Below, piece after piece: positions 1 through 8,548 of a DNA stretch of 64,000 nt. Both the position numbers and the translations under genes were made by a program. The notes under the pieces were generated by a model that saw only the letters and a program-made list of their open reading frames with translations, searched no databases and had not been told where the DNA came from. Origin of the DNA: [Flexibacter] sp. ATCC 35103. GTDB taxonomy: Bacteria; Bacteroidota; Bacteroidia; Flavobacteriales; Flavobacteriaceae. The stretch lies in NCBI RefSeq assembly GCF_001975985.1, contig NZ_MTQF01000011.1, positions 115,319-179,318 on the forward strand. The letters are read 5' to 3'. Numbering within the stretch: position 1 is the stretch's first letter; every line of letters begins with the position of its first letter.

Positions 1-29
1 CTTATGCCTTTTGTTTTATTTTAAATCTA

Positions 30-74
30 AAAAAACTACTAATATAATTCGTCAAAACTTATTAGCAGTTTTTT
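30..74 (-). terminator. Probable intrinsic terminator of the L,D-transpeptidase gene
   Basis: Two 14-base arms (30-43 and 61-74) are complementary except for one position. On the minus strand the hairpin ends in a run of U residues. It lies just past the stop codon at 89. Confidence 0.6.
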
Positions 75-88
75 CTTTAGATTATATT

Positions 89-973
89 TTAAAGTGAAGC
101 AGTTTGTTTTTCTGTTTCCCTGACTTTTTGATTTTCTAATATCTTTTGGATAAAAGGTTGTACCTGAGTTTCCAGATCAGATTCTGAAATATCCAGAGCT
201 TTTGGATCTTTGACTAATACGTACCAAGGTTTTGGTTCACCAAACGGATAACTTCCAAAAACAATAACCGGAGTTCCTTTTACTTTTACATTTTCTTTAT
301 CTTTCAAGATCCATTCATCAGCAAATTTATACAAGTATTTAGCGTCGTTTTCTTGTAATCGTAAGCAAGAATGTGATGCAGGATATCCTGGTAATTCATA
401 TTCATGAAAACCAACACCAAGTTTGTTCTCAATATTAAAATTCCATTTTAAGTCCCATTCATCATTAAATGTACTGGTCGTTTTTTCAGCTTTCCAATTG
501 GTGAAAAATAATCCGGTTGGAGTTGGATCTTTTTTTCTTCCCATATTAGTTGGTCCGGTATATACAAGTTCTCCATTCTCATAAGCGGCAAATGCCTGAG
601 CAGGATAAGAGAAAATAATAACTTTTGAAACGTCTTCTAAAGCGCTCACATGCAAAGGAAACGGAAGATAATAAACAATGTCTCCAGTAAAATCAGCTGG
701 AACTATAACAGAATCCATTTTTACGAAATTTGCTTTATCAGTTCGGTTTAAAGCGTACGCAATTTTAAGTTTGCTGCTGTCCGATTCATTTATTTTCAGC
801 CATTCTTTCGTTTTCTCAAATTTATAAGAAACTGATTGTGGCTTTTTATATTCGATAGTTTTCTTTGGTTTTGCCTCTTTTTTTACTTCAGTTGATTCAC
901 TTTTTTTGCATGAACCTAATAAAACTAATACTAATAGTAATAAGATATTGGATGTGTAATATAACTTTTTCAT
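89..973 (-). CDS. L,D-transpeptidase (YkuD-fold) lipoprotein
   Basis: A 294-residue predicted lipoprotein: hydrophobic N-terminus, then lipobox LGSC with Cys22 as the lipidated residue and a charged Lys/Glu-rich linker. The central part resembles the YkuD L,D-transpeptidase catalytic domain, which forms or edits 3-3 peptidoglycan crosslinks or attaches proteins to peptidoglycan. Supporting motifs are a GVGFHEY stretch followed by PGYPASHSCLRL, with the presumed catalytic Cys near residue 203. The usual family signature is SHGC, so Ser replaces Gly next to the Cys. The ATG at 973 directly precedes the signal sequence. The gene stands alone on the minus strand with its own terminator. The fold assignment is fairly secure; the periplasmic substrate is unknown. 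Confidence 0.8.
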   Translation of the reverse strand: MKKLYYTSNILLLLVLVLLGSCKKSESTEVKKEAKPKKTIEYKKPQSVSYKFEKTKEWLKINESDSSKLKIAYALNRTDKANFVKMDSVIVPADFTGDIVYYLPFPLHVSALEDVSKVIIFSYPAQAFAAYENGELVYTGPTNMGRKKDPTPTGLFFTNWKAEKTTSTFNDEWDLKWNFNIENKLGVGFHEYELPGYPASHSCLRLQENDAKYLYKFADEWILKDKENVKVKGTPVIVFGSYPFGEPKPWYVLVKDPKALDISESDLETQVQPFIQKILENQKVRETEKQTASL

Positions 974-1060
974 AAACTGGTTTTTTATTACTGTAAAGTT
1001 ATTTTAATAGTAGCTAACGGAACTTACACAATTTTTTGAATTGTTTGTTTGATTCTCATT

Positions 1061-1621
1061 TTATTCAATACAATCCATTTCAAACAATTGATCCAACAAA
1101 ACTTTAAAAAGTTTTAATAAAGAATTTAAAACCTCTAAATCAAGAATTTTACCATCTGTAAAATAAGATAATTCGAATTCATTAACGGGAAGTTGTTTTT
1201 CCCAAATTCCTTTTTGATTTAATATTTGAATGTTTACTTCTTTTTGAGATTCGATCAGGTCTCTTAACTCTTTATTGCGTAATATTTTTTTTATTTTGAA
1301 TTCATTATTGCTTTTAATGATATAAGCTTTATCAAATTCAGGATAGCCAATTTCTATATCTTGTGCTCCAAACAATTTTTCAATTTTTCGGGTAAACCCT
1401 TCACGGTAAATTTCAAATTTCAAATTATCTTTTAATGTAATCGGAACAATAACGCGTGTTAACTGAGTACTATATTTACCTGACCATAAGGTGTAATTAT
1501 CAAACGTAATTTTCCAGTTTTTGTATTCTATTTCGTTAGAGTCAGAGCGCCATGAATAACCTTCATTAAAAGTTCCATTTGTTTCTTTTGCGAATTCCTG
1601 CCAAATATTAATTTTAGTCAT
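1061..1621 (-). CDS. Unrecognised cytoplasmic protein, 186 aa
   Basis: A 186-residue protein with no signal peptide or membrane segment. It is rich in charged and aromatic residues and ends in a Leu-rich helix followed by MDCIE. The middle (FDKAYIIKSNNEFKIKKIL) faintly recalls DUF3137-type proteins, but I cannot assign it to a family. It starts at ATG 1621 and lies only 6 bases downstream of the nudK-like gene on the same strand, so the two are probably co-transcribed. No function can be given. Confidence 0.6.
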   Translation of the reverse strand: MTKINIWQEFAKETNGTFNEGYSWRSDSNEIEYKNWKITFDNYTLWSGKYSTQLTRVIVPITLKDNLKFEIYREGFTRKIEKLFGAQDIEIGYPEFDKAYIIKSNNEFKIKKILRNKELRDLIESQKEVNIQILNQKGIWEKQLPVNEFELSYFTDGKILDLEVLNSLLKLFKVLLDQLFEMDCIE

Positions 1622-1627
1622 CTGATA

Positions 1628-2209
1628 TTAAACCAATCCTTTTATTTTAGCATGTTGCAATAATAAAATAGTTTTAGCGTCAGTAATTTCACCGGATTCA
1701 ATCATTGTATATGCTTCATCAAACGTATATTCCAGTACTTCAATGTTTTCTTGTTCAGCATCTAATCCTCCGCCATCATTTACTTTCATGGTTTCATCAT
1801 ATTCGCCAACAAAAAGATATAAAATCTCTGTAACAGAACCTGGAGACATATAAGTTTCTATAACTTTTTCGACTTTTTTTAAGCGATAACCTGTTTCTTC
1901 TTCGGTTTCGCGAATAACAGCAACTTCTGCATTATCCTGATCCAGAAGTCCTGCACAAACCTCGATCATCATTCCGGTTTTATTTCCGTTAAGATAAGTA
2001 GGCAGCCTGAATTGTCTTGTTAAGATTACTGTTTTTTTAGAGGAGTTGTATAGTAAAATAGCAGCTCCGTTGCCGCGATCGTAGACTTCACGAATATGAG
2101 ATTCTACTTTACCATCTTTCTTTTGATAATCAAAAGTTACTTTGTTTAGTATATACCAATTGTCTGATAACAATTTTGTTTCCGTAACTTTAATTTCTGG
2201 ATTTCTCAT
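1628..2209 (-). CDS. nudK: Nudix hydrolase, NudK-like (GDP-mannose pyrophosphatase family)
   Basis: This 193-residue protein matches NudK, a Nudix hydrolase that cleaves GDP-mannose and related nucleotide sugars. The Nudix box spans about residues 87-108 and keeps the RExxEExG core (RETEEETGY) that binds the divalent metals. The preceding IEVCAGLLD, the GNGAAILLYN strand and the YMSPGSVTE segment after the box are also typical of NudK rather than of ADP-ribose or ADP-glucose hydrolases. An Asn occupies an upstream box position that is Glu in the E. coli protein as I recall it. The start is ATG at 2209. It follows purA on the same strand after a hairpin terminator, so it probably has its own promoter or depends on readthrough. 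Confidence 0.85.
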   Translation of the reverse strand: MRNPEIKVTETKLLSDNWYILNKVTFDYQKKDGKVESHIREVYDRGNGAAILLYNSSKKTVILTRQFRLPTYLNGNKTGMMIEVCAGLLDQDNAEVAVIRETEEETGYRLKKVEKVIETYMSPGSVTEILYLFVGEYDETMKVNDGGGLDAEQENIEVLEYTFDEAYTMIESGEITDAKTILLLQHAKIKGLV

Positions 2210-2230
2210 GATTAGAAATATTTTTGTATA

Positions 2231-2257
2231 AAAAAACGCCCTGGTTATCAGAGCGTT
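2231..2257 (-). terminator. Probable terminator between purA and nudK
   Basis: Minus-strand stem-loop: arms ACGC/GCGT plus CTG/CAG around one mismatch, followed on the minus strand by a run of T. It lies just past the purA stop codon. Confidence 0.65.
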
Positions 2258-2265
2258 TAGAGGTG

Positions 2266-3537
2266 TTATTTTGTTATTGTTTGTTTTCTGTCCGGTCCAA
2301 CAGATACAATCTTAATTGGCACTCCAACTTCTTCTTCAATAAACTCAATATATTCTTTTAGCTCAATTGGTAATTGATCGTAAGTTGTCAATCCCGTTAA
2401 GTCAGCTTTCCATCCTTTAAATTCTTTATAAACAGGAGTTACGTTTTCCGGCTCGATGTTATAAGGAAAGTGAGAAATATTTTGTCCTTTATAGTTGTAT
2501 TCTGTACAAACTTTCAAAGTTTCGAATCCTGAAAGAACGTCGCCTTTCATCATCATTAATTGAGTAACTCCGTTTACCTGAACAGCATATTTTAAAGCTA
2601 CAATATCCAGCCATCCGCAACGTCTTTGTCTTCCTGTAACAGATCCAAATTCGTTACCAACTCTTGCCATTGTTGCACCAACTTCGTCAAAAAGTTCCGT
2701 AGGGAAAGGTCCGCTACCTACACGTGTAACATAAGCTTTAAAGATTCCGTATACTTCCTTAATTTTGTTAGGAGCAATTCCTAAACCTGTACAAGCTCCT
2801 GCAGCAGTAGTATTTGATGAAGTTACGAAAGGATAAGTTCCAAAATCAACATCTAATAATGATCCTTGAGCTCCTTCGCATAAAATAGATTTACCTGCTT
2901 TTTGAGCCTGGTACATATATTCTTCACTGTCAATAAAATCTAATTTTTTTAATTCTTCGATAGCTTCAAAAAACTCTTTTTCAAGTTCAGCTAAGTTGTA
3001 TTGAATCGCTACGTCATAAAAAGCAATCATTGCTTCATGCTTATCAGCTAATGCTCTGTAACGCTCTTTAAAATCTTCTAATTCAATATCTCCAACACGT
3101 AAACCGTTTCTACCGGTTTTGTCCATGTAAGTTGGTCCAATTCCTTTAAGAGTAGAACCAATTTTTGCTTTTCCTTTAGATGCCTCAGATGCTGCATCCA
3201 GTAAACGGTGAGTTGGTAAGATTAAGTGTGCTTTTCTTGAAATGATTAATTTGCTTTTGATATCAAGGTTAAATTTCTCTAAACCTTCAATTTCTTTTTG
3301 AAAAACTACCGGATCTATTACAACACCATTACCAATGATGTTTATTGATTTTTCATGAAAAATTCCAGAAGGAATGGTTCTAAGTACATGTTTTATTCCG
3401 TCAAATTCTAATGTGTGCCCTGCATTTGGTCCTCCTTGAAAACGTGCAATAATATCATAATTAGAGGTAAGAACGTCAACAATTTTCCCTTTACCTTCAT
3501 CTCCCCATTGTAATCCTAGTAATAAATCTACGGTCAT
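2266..3537 (-). CDS. purA: Adenylosuccinate synthetase
   Basis: PurA catalyses the first committed step from IMP to AMP: GTP-dependent condensation of IMP with aspartate to adenylosuccinate, in the cytoplasm. The 423-residue length is normal for the family. The N-terminal phosphate-binding loop QWGDEGKGK (residues 10-18), with the catalytic Asp, and GGPNAGHT around residues 35-42, with the catalytic His, are intact. So are the GIGPTYMDK region, the EGAQGSLLDVDFGTYPFVTSS segment and RVGSGPFPTEL. The start is ATG at 3537. It sits downstream of the Fur-family gene on the same strand, separated by about 95 bases containing an 8-bp hairpin. Nothing unusual is seen. Confidence 0.98.
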   Translation of the reverse strand: MTVDLLLGLQWGDEGKGKIVDVLTSNYDIIARFQGGPNAGHTLEFDGIKHVLRTIPSGIFHEKSINIIGNGVVIDPVVFQKEIEGLEKFNLDIKSKLIISRKAHLILPTHRLLDAASEASKGKAKIGSTLKGIGPTYMDKTGRNGLRVGDIELEDFKERYRALADKHEAMIAFYDVAIQYNLAELEKEFFEAIEELKKLDFIDSEEYMYQAQKAGKSILCEGAQGSLLDVDFGTYPFVTSSNTTAAGACTGLGIAPNKIKEVYGIFKAYVTRVGSGPFPTELFDEVGATMARVGNEFGSVTGRQRRCGWLDIVALKYAVQVNGVTQLMMMKGDVLSGFETLKVCTEYNYKGQNISHFPYNIEPENVTPVYKEFKGWKADLTGLTTYDQLPIELKEYIEFIEEEVGVPIKIVSVGPDRKQTITK

Positions 3538-3554
3538 TCTGTTTTAATTTGCGT

Positions 3555-3576
3555 TAGGGCAATTTGAGTTGCCCTA
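3555..3576. other. Small stem-loop upstream of purA
   Basis: Perfect 8-bp inverted repeat (TAGGGCAA and its complement, 6-base loop) in the gap between the Fur-family gene and purA. It is not followed by a strong T-run on the minus strand, so it could be a weak terminator or a leader structure of purA. Its role is unknown. Confidence 0.4.
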
Positions 3577-3633
3577 CTGATTAATGTAGTTAATTTTCTT
3601 TTTTTTTATTTTTTAAATAATGCCTTTTGCGGA

Positions 3634-4092
3634 TTATTGCTTTTGTTTTTTGTTTCCGTAGAAATAAAGTGAATGATTCGTAATTTCGATATCAAATATT
3701 TCTTCGATTGTTTTTTTGATGGTTTGAATTCTTGGATCGCAAAATTCGATTACTTCACCAGAATCAGTCATGATAATGTGATCATGCTGTTTATCAAAAT
3801 ATGATTTTTCGTAGTAAGCCTGATTTTGCCCAAATTGATGTTTTCTAACCAAAGCGCAGTCTAACAATAACTCGATCGTGTTGTATAATGTAGCTCTACT
3901 CACACGATAGTTCTTGTTTTTCATTTTGATATATAAGTTTTCTATATCAAAATGCTCTTCGCTATCGTAAATTTCCTGAAGTATAGCATAACGCTCAGGA
4001 GTTTTGCGATGCCCTTTTTGCTCAAGATACATTGTAAAAACATTTTTTACAATTTCTTGATTCTTAGTGTTGTCAGTTGAAATGAGTGTCAT
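3634..4092 (-). CDS. Fur-family transcriptional regulator without CxxC zinc site
   Basis: A Fur-superfamily regulator of about 152 residues. The N-terminal winged helix contains GHRKTPERYAILQEIY and the recognition-helix region YRVSRATLYNTIELLL. The C-terminal dimer domain carries the HDH metal-site motif. The two Cys of the usual CxxC structural zinc site after HDH are Met and Ser here (MTDSGEVIEF). Only two cysteines exist in the protein, so the four-Cys zinc site is absent. The reading frame is open to a TTG at 4101, but ATG at 4092 (MTLISTDN) is the likelier start. The metal or peroxide specificity (Fur, PerR or Zur type) cannot be read from sequence. It precedes purA on the same strand. 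Confidence 0.88.
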   Translation of the reverse strand: MTLISTDNTKNQEIVKNVFTMYLEQKGHRKTPERYAILQEIYDSEEHFDIENLYIKMKNKNYRVSRATLYNTIELLLDCALVRKHQFGQNQAYYEKSYFDKQHDHIIMTDSGEVIEFCDPRIQTIKKTIEEIFDIEITNHSLYFYGNKKQKQ

Positions 4093-4154
4093 ATCCGGCA
4101 AAGATAAATTTTTATTTTTAATGAATAAAAGTTTCGGGTTTAAAGTTTAACGTT

Positions 4155-4198
4155 AAGGTCTGTATTTGATTCTTTATAACACATCAAATACAGGCTTT
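4155..4198. terminator. Hairpin between the unknown gene at 4277 and the Fur-family gene
   Basis: An 11-bp perfect inverted repeat (4160-4170 with 4183-4193, arm CTGTATTTGAT), extendable by wobble pairs, lies just after the stop codon of the upstream minus-strand gene. The U-tract is weak, so terminator function is plausible but not certain. Confidence 0.45.
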
Positions 4199-4276
4199 TA
4201 CAGCATTAAAATTTAATAAGTTCAAAAGAACTTAATTAACATAATTATTTTTATTTATGATAAAACTAACAATTTC

Positions 4277-4825
4277 TTACTTTGTTTTTGTCATATACAT
4301 ATACCAATTCCATTCCCAGGTTTTTCCGTTGTCGTCAGACATACCCTGACTCCATACCGGATTGTTTTCATCTCTGGCATCCCAGCGAAAAACTTGCAAC
4401 ACATCTTTATCTTCAAAAGTGTCTTTAGAGAAAAAATGTCCTACCTTATTTTCAAAAGAACCAATTACAGGCTTATCTAAAGTTCCTGTATTTGAATCAG
4501 CCCAATAAATACTCCATAATCGTGTTGAAGGATTAAACAATCTAACCGTCATTCCTTCAAAAGGTTCGCCGTCAAAAGTCGCGAGAAAATTATCAATATT
4601 GCCAATTCCGTTTAAAATCTTATACATTTCCTGAGTGGATGAAAATTCAATCCATTCTGTAGAATTTGCAAACCTCTTTTTTAATTTTTTGTTCCGAATA
4701 ACTGATTTTCCCTGAAAAAAATCAAAATCATCTTTTGACGAAGATTCAGAAGCAACAATTAAAAGTTCTCCGTTTTCATCAAAATTTACTTTGGGAATTT
4801 CTACTTCTAAGGAAATTGTTTTCAT
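4277..4825 (-). CDS. Unrecognised protein, 182 aa, possible small beta-barrel
   Basis: A 182-residue soluble protein with no signal peptide. It contains a run of alternating hydrophobic and aromatic segments (FDFFQGKSVIRN, TVRLFNPSTRLWSIYWAD, DVLQVFRWDAR, MSDDNGKTWEWNWYMYM) that would suit an antiparallel beta-barrel such as lipocalin or DUF1579-like proteins, but no diagnostic motif is present. The start is ATG at 4825. It is a lone minus-strand gene between the stringent-response gene and the Fur-family gene. The function is not assignable. Confidence 0.6.
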   Translation of the reverse strand: MKTISLEVEIPKVNFDENGELLIVASESSSKDDFDFFQGKSVIRNKKLKKRFANSTEWIEFSSTQEMYKILNGIGNIDNFLATFDGEPFEGMTVRLFNPSTRLWSIYWADSNTGTLDKPVIGSFENKVGHFFSKDTFEDKDVLQVFRWDARDENNPVWSQGMSDDNGKTWEWNWYMYMTKTK

Positions 4826-4912
4826 GAAAAAAATATTTATATCAATATTTAAGCAAAATAGGCACGATATAGTATTCTCCTTTTTACTTTAAGACTTTAA
4901 TTTTCGATTGAT

Positions 4913-7135
4913 TTATGTTCTGTATTCTCTTGTAACTTTATCAACTCCGTCAATTTTTTTAATCGCATTGATCATTTTTTTCAAAATGGTATTGTTTTGA
5001 ACAATTACTGCAATCTGACCATGAAAAATCCCGGCATCTGTGCTTAACGAGATACTTTGAATATTCACGCTCATATTGTTCGAAATAACTCTCGTTAATT
5101 GATTTGTAAGTCCTAAAACATCCATTCCTGTTATGTTGATGATGGCTTTGAATTCCTCCTGAGAAGAATCTATCCATTTAGCACTCATAATTCTGTAAGC
5201 ATAGTTTGATTGCATTCCAATAGCATTTGGGCAATCTTTTTTATGAACTTTAATTCCTTCATTTATGGTTACAAACCCAAAAACATCATCACCGGGAATC
5301 GGGTTACAGCAAGGCGAAAGTTTGTAATCTAACTTATCATGCTCAGTCCCAAAAACCAGCATATCATAATTACTGCTGATAACCGGTTTATGAATATCGT
5401 CTGCAGCTGTTGTATCTTTATTTCTTTTGATTTTGTTTTTAAAGAAATTGATAAACGTATTGCTTTTTTGGGCTGCATAATCTTTTAATTGCTGATTTTC
5501 TATGGCACCAATTCCAACTCTGTAAAATAGATCTAAACTTGTTTTTAGTTTAAAAAAGTTGACCAGTTCATTGATAACTTGTTCGCTGATCGTGATTTTT
5601 AAATGGCGCAGTTTTCTGGTAAGTAATTCTTTTCCTTCTTCAGCAATTTTTTTGGTGTTCTCATTAAGAACGTTTTTAATTTTATTTTTGGCTCTTGAAG
5701 TCGTTACATATTCTAACCAGTTTACTGTTGGTTTTTGGTTTGCAGAAGTTATGACTTCGACCTGATCACCGCTTTTTAGTTCATGATTTAACGGCACCAA
5801 ACGTCCGTTTACACGTGTTCCTCTGGTTTTGATTCCAATTTCTGAGTGAATACTAAACGCAAAATCAAGGGAAGTGGCACCTTTTGGCAACGATTTTATT
5901 TCTCCTTTTGGTGTAAATACGAAGATTTCTTTAGAATATAAATTCATTTTAAAATCTTCTACAAAGTCAACCGCATTGGTTTCCTGATTTTCAAGTGCTT
6001 CACGAAGTAAATTCAACCAGACATCAAGACCGCTTTCTTCAGTAGCTCCATTTTTGTATTTATAATGTGCAGCATAACCTTTCTCTGCAATTTCATCCAT
6101 ACGTTCGCTTCGAACCTGAACTTCGACCCAGCGGCCTTTTGGTCCCATTACGGTAATATGCAAAGCTTCGTATCCGGTTGATTTTGGAGATGAAATCCAG
6201 TCACGCAAACGACTTGGACTTGGTCTGTAATGATCTGTTACGATAGAATAAATTTTCCAGGCAACAAATTTCTCATCGTGCGGATCTGATTTGTAAACTA
6301 TTCTTAAGGCAAACTTGTCATAAACTTCGTCGAAACTCACATTTTGAGCACGCATTTTTCTGCGAATCGAATAAATAGATTTCGGACGCCCTTTGATAAT
6401 ATAATCAATGCCTTCATTGTCTAAAGATTTCTTCAATACATCTGAGATATCTTTGATATAAGCATCCTGTTCTTCTTTTGTTTCTCTTATTTTGCTTACA
6501 ATATCATTATAAACAGCAGGCTCTGTATATTTTAAGCCTAAGTCTTCGAGTTTAGTTTTAATATTATAAAGTCCTAAACGGTGGGCGAGGGGGGCATAAA
6601 TATAAAGCGTTTCTGAGGCAATTTTGGTTTGCTTATATTCTGCCATCGAATCCATGGTTTGCATATTATGCAAACGATCTGCCAGTTTAATCAGGATTAC
6701 ACGAACATCATCGTTCAGTGTAAGGATCATTTTTCTGAAATTTTCTGCCTGCATGGAAGCATTCAGATCTTTTTGAACCAGGGAAATTTTTGTCAGCCCT
6801 TCAACTAACTGAGCTACTTTTGGATTAAATAATCGTTCGATATCCTCGACCGTTATTGGAGTATCTTCAACAACATCGTGCAATAAAGCCGCAGCAATAG
6901 AGGTAGCTCCTAAACCAATTTCAGAAGCCACAATTTTCGCAACTGCAATAGGATGAAAGATATACGCTTCGCCGGATTTACGTCTTTGTTCTTTATGTGC
7001 GTCTACTGCAACATCAAATGCTTTCCGGATTAATTTTTTATCAGTAGGGCTTAAAGTCTGATAACTGATTCGAAGTAATTCTTTATACTCTTGGGCAATT
7101 GCTTTATTTTCTTTTTCAATATCTATTTCTATCAT
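4913..7135 (-). CDS. spoT: Bifunctional RelA/SpoT-type (p)ppGpp synthetase/hydrolase
   Basis: This is a long RSH enzyme that makes and degrades (p)ppGpp in the stringent response. Domains in order: an HD hydrolase domain with LLHDVVEDT near residue 86, so hydrolase activity is expected; a synthetase domain (about 230-350) with GYEALHITVMG; a TGS domain (about 395-455, IFVFTPKGEIKSLPKGAT); a Cys/His zinc-finger-like region (CCNPIPGDDVFGF, HKKDCPNA); and a C-terminal ACT domain. Length is about 740 residues, normal for long RSH proteins. The frame extends to a TTG at 7150, but ATG at 7135 (MIEIDIEKEN) is the better start. It is monocistronic, with a repeat-rich gap upstream. Confidence 0.96.
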   Translation of the reverse strand: MIEIDIEKENKAIAQEYKELLRISYQTLSPTDKKLIRKAFDVAVDAHKEQRRKSGEAYIFHPIAVAKIVASEIGLGATSIAAALLHDVVEDTPITVEDIERLFNPKVAQLVEGLTKISLVQKDLNASMQAENFRKMILTLNDDVRVILIKLADRLHNMQTMDSMAEYKQTKIASETLYIYAPLAHRLGLYNIKTKLEDLGLKYTEPAVYNDIVSKIRETKEEQDAYIKDISDVLKKSLDNEGIDYIIKGRPKSIYSIRRKMRAQNVSFDEVYDKFALRIVYKSDPHDEKFVAWKIYSIVTDHYRPSPSRLRDWISSPKSTGYEALHITVMGPKGRWVEVQVRSERMDEIAEKGYAAHYKYKNGATEESGLDVWLNLLREALENQETNAVDFVEDFKMNLYSKEIFVFTPKGEIKSLPKGATSLDFAFSIHSEIGIKTRGTRVNGRLVPLNHELKSGDQVEVITSANQKPTVNWLEYVTTSRAKNKIKNVLNENTKKIAEEGKELLTRKLRHLKITISEQVINELVNFFKLKTSLDLFYRVGIGAIENQQLKDYAAQKSNTFINFFKNKIKRNKDTTAADDIHKPVISSNYDMLVFGTEHDKLDYKLSPCCNPIPGDDVFGFVTINEGIKVHKKDCPNAIGMQSNYAYRIMSAKWIDSSQEEFKAIINITGMDVLGLTNQLTRVISNNMSVNIQSISLSTDAGIFHGQIAVIVQNNTILKKMINAIKKIDGVDKVTREYRT

Positions 7136-7564
7136 AACGGCATAGTTCAAGTACTAAAAATAGCAATAAGTTTGAACATACGCAAGGGAATGGAAGGTTG
7201 ATTTTAGTCCCGAAGTTTCGGTTTAGATTTTAGATTTTCTAAGTTTAAGTGTAGTCCCTGACGTGACAAAAAATCATAATCATAACGCTATGGTTACCAG
7301 TATGTAATCCCTAAAGGGATATTTCTTTAAAGGTAAAAATATAACCTATATAGTTTATATGAATAATACTTCGCTAGAGCTAGGTATTGTTAGAAAACCG
7401 TTACCGGAAAATAGGATAAAAAACATTATTTATACATGATTATGCTCAGTTAGGAGCTAAATATTGATAGAAAAATATTTAGAACCAAGAAAATAGTTTA
7501 TACAGAGAATGCTCCACTAGGAGCTTCATATTGGTAGTAATCAAAATAGTTTATGTATATAATT
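7136..7564. other. Gene-free interval with decayed repeats
   Basis: No credible gene is present in roughly 430 bases. The interval should contain the spoT promoter and holds degenerate copies of the repeat family also found at 35.4-35.8 kb (see the separate entry). Confidence 0.7.
7250..7537. repeat. Degenerate relative of the 35.4-kb repeat element
   Basis: A TGTAGTCCCT start (7250) followed by a GACA core resembles the terminal repeat at 35430. Inside is a stem ATCCC/GGGAT (7307-7320). Three units then follow, at 7373, 7444 and 7511 (spacing 71 and 67), each with a GAGCT palindrome half followed by ATATTGRTAG or a close variant. The same tail, AAATATTGGTA, ends each 110-bp unit at 35.5-35.8 kb. 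It looks like an eroded copy with no second terminal repeat recognisable. Confidence 0.5.
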
Positions 7565-8356
7565 TTAATTAAACCCTCTTTGACGTTTGGCTTCAAAAAT
7601 TAAAATAGCAGCAGCAACTGATACATTCATGCTGTCAATCTCGCCCTGCATTGGGATTATGATATTTTGAGTTGCAGCATCGCGCCAATCCTGTGTTAAA
7701 CCGGTAGCTTCTGTACCTACGACTAAAGCTGTTGGAGTCGTGAAATCCTGCGTATGATACGATGTTGAGTTTTGTAATGTTGCGCAATAAAAATCGATCT
7801 TTTTTTCCTTCAAAAAAGCAATGATTTCTGCTGTAGTTCCGGTTGCAATTTGGTTGGTAAATAAACAGCCTACGCTTGAGCGAACAATATTCGGGTTATA
7901 TAAATCACTTTTTGGGTTTGCGATCAAAACGGCATCCAGATTTGCAGCATCGGCTGTACGCAAAAGGGCACCAATATTTCCGGGTTTTTCCGGTGCTTCT
8001 GCAACAATAATCAACGGATTTGCAGATAATTTTAAATCAGATAACAACATCGATTTTGTTTTGGCAATAGCCAAAATACCTTCGGTTGTATCGCGATAGG
8101 CTAATTTTTGGTAAACTTCTTTATTGATTTCAATTAATTGAACTGGTGAATTAACCAATTTATTAATTTCATTTTCAGTTACTAATTCGGGTAAGAATAA
8201 AACGGTTTCTATTTCGTAACCGCCTTTTATGGCTAATGAAATTTCACGTAATCCTTCAATCAAAAATGTTCCGGTTTGTTTTCTGGCTTTTGCTTTTTCC
8301 TGCAGTAAAACAAGTGATTTTATAAACGGATTTTGGATTGAGGTAATTTGTTTCAT
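7565..8356 (-). CDS. TrmH/SpoU-family RNA 2'-O-methyltransferase
   Basis: A 263-residue SPOUT-class enzyme that would transfer methyl from S-adenosylmethionine to a ribose 2'-OH in rRNA or tRNA. The N-terminal part (to about residue 100) resembles the substrate-binding domain of SpoU-type 23S methyltransferases (RKQTGTFLIEGLREI). The C-terminal trefoil-knot domain shows motif 1 EKPGNIGALLRTADAA, motif 2 VVGTEATGL and motif 3 IPMQGEIDSMNVSVAAAILIFEA. The start is ATG at 8356 (MKQITSIQNPFIKSL). The exact target nucleotide cannot be told. It is a single gene between two repeat-containing gaps. Confidence 0.92.
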   Translation of the reverse strand: MKQITSIQNPFIKSLVLLQEKAKARKQTGTFLIEGLREISLAIKGGYEIETVLFLPELVTENEINKLVNSPVQLIEINKEVYQKLAYRDTTEGILAIAKTKSMLLSDLKLSANPLIIVAEAPEKPGNIGALLRTADAANLDAVLIANPKSDLYNPNIVRSSVGCLFTNQIATGTTAEIIAFLKEKKIDFYCATLQNSTSYHTQDFTTPTALVVGTEATGLTQDWRDAATQNIIIPMQGEIDSMNVSVAAAILIFEAKRQRGFN

Positions 8357-8463
8357 TCTTAAAGGTACTGAGTTTCTAAGGTGCTAAGATACTTAGTTTT
8401 TTTTAAAATAGGGTCAAAGTGGTAAAGGTTGAGAGGTTCAAAGGCTTAAAATGATAAAAAAAG

Positions 8464-8541
8464 TTTGCCACGAATTTCCCGAATTAGCATTTCGCTTAAC
8501 GCTAGTAAAAATTCGTAAAAATTCGTGAAATTCGTGGCAAA
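8464..8541. repeat. Palindromic repeat, GCCACGAATT family, copy 1
   Basis: A 22-base arm at 8464-8485 pairs with 8519/8520-8541 with one mismatch (core TTTGCCACGAATTT), around a loop containing a further AAAATTCGT repeat. It lies between the DUF2167 gene and the methyltransferase gene. A second copy of the same core is at 34874-34924. It may double as a terminator for the gene ending at 8549. Confidence 0.75.
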
Positions 8542-8548
8542 AAAATAT

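Noticed and set aside
4959..5177. Small ORFs opposite to or in other frames of the RelA/SpoT gene (also 5559-5765, plus strand)
   Set aside because: They lie wholly within a strongly supported gene and encode low-complexity, unrelated sequences.
7136..7564. A non-coding RNA gene in the repeat-rich gap
   Set aside because: Short palindromes are present but no known RNA family, promoter or terminator could be recognised.
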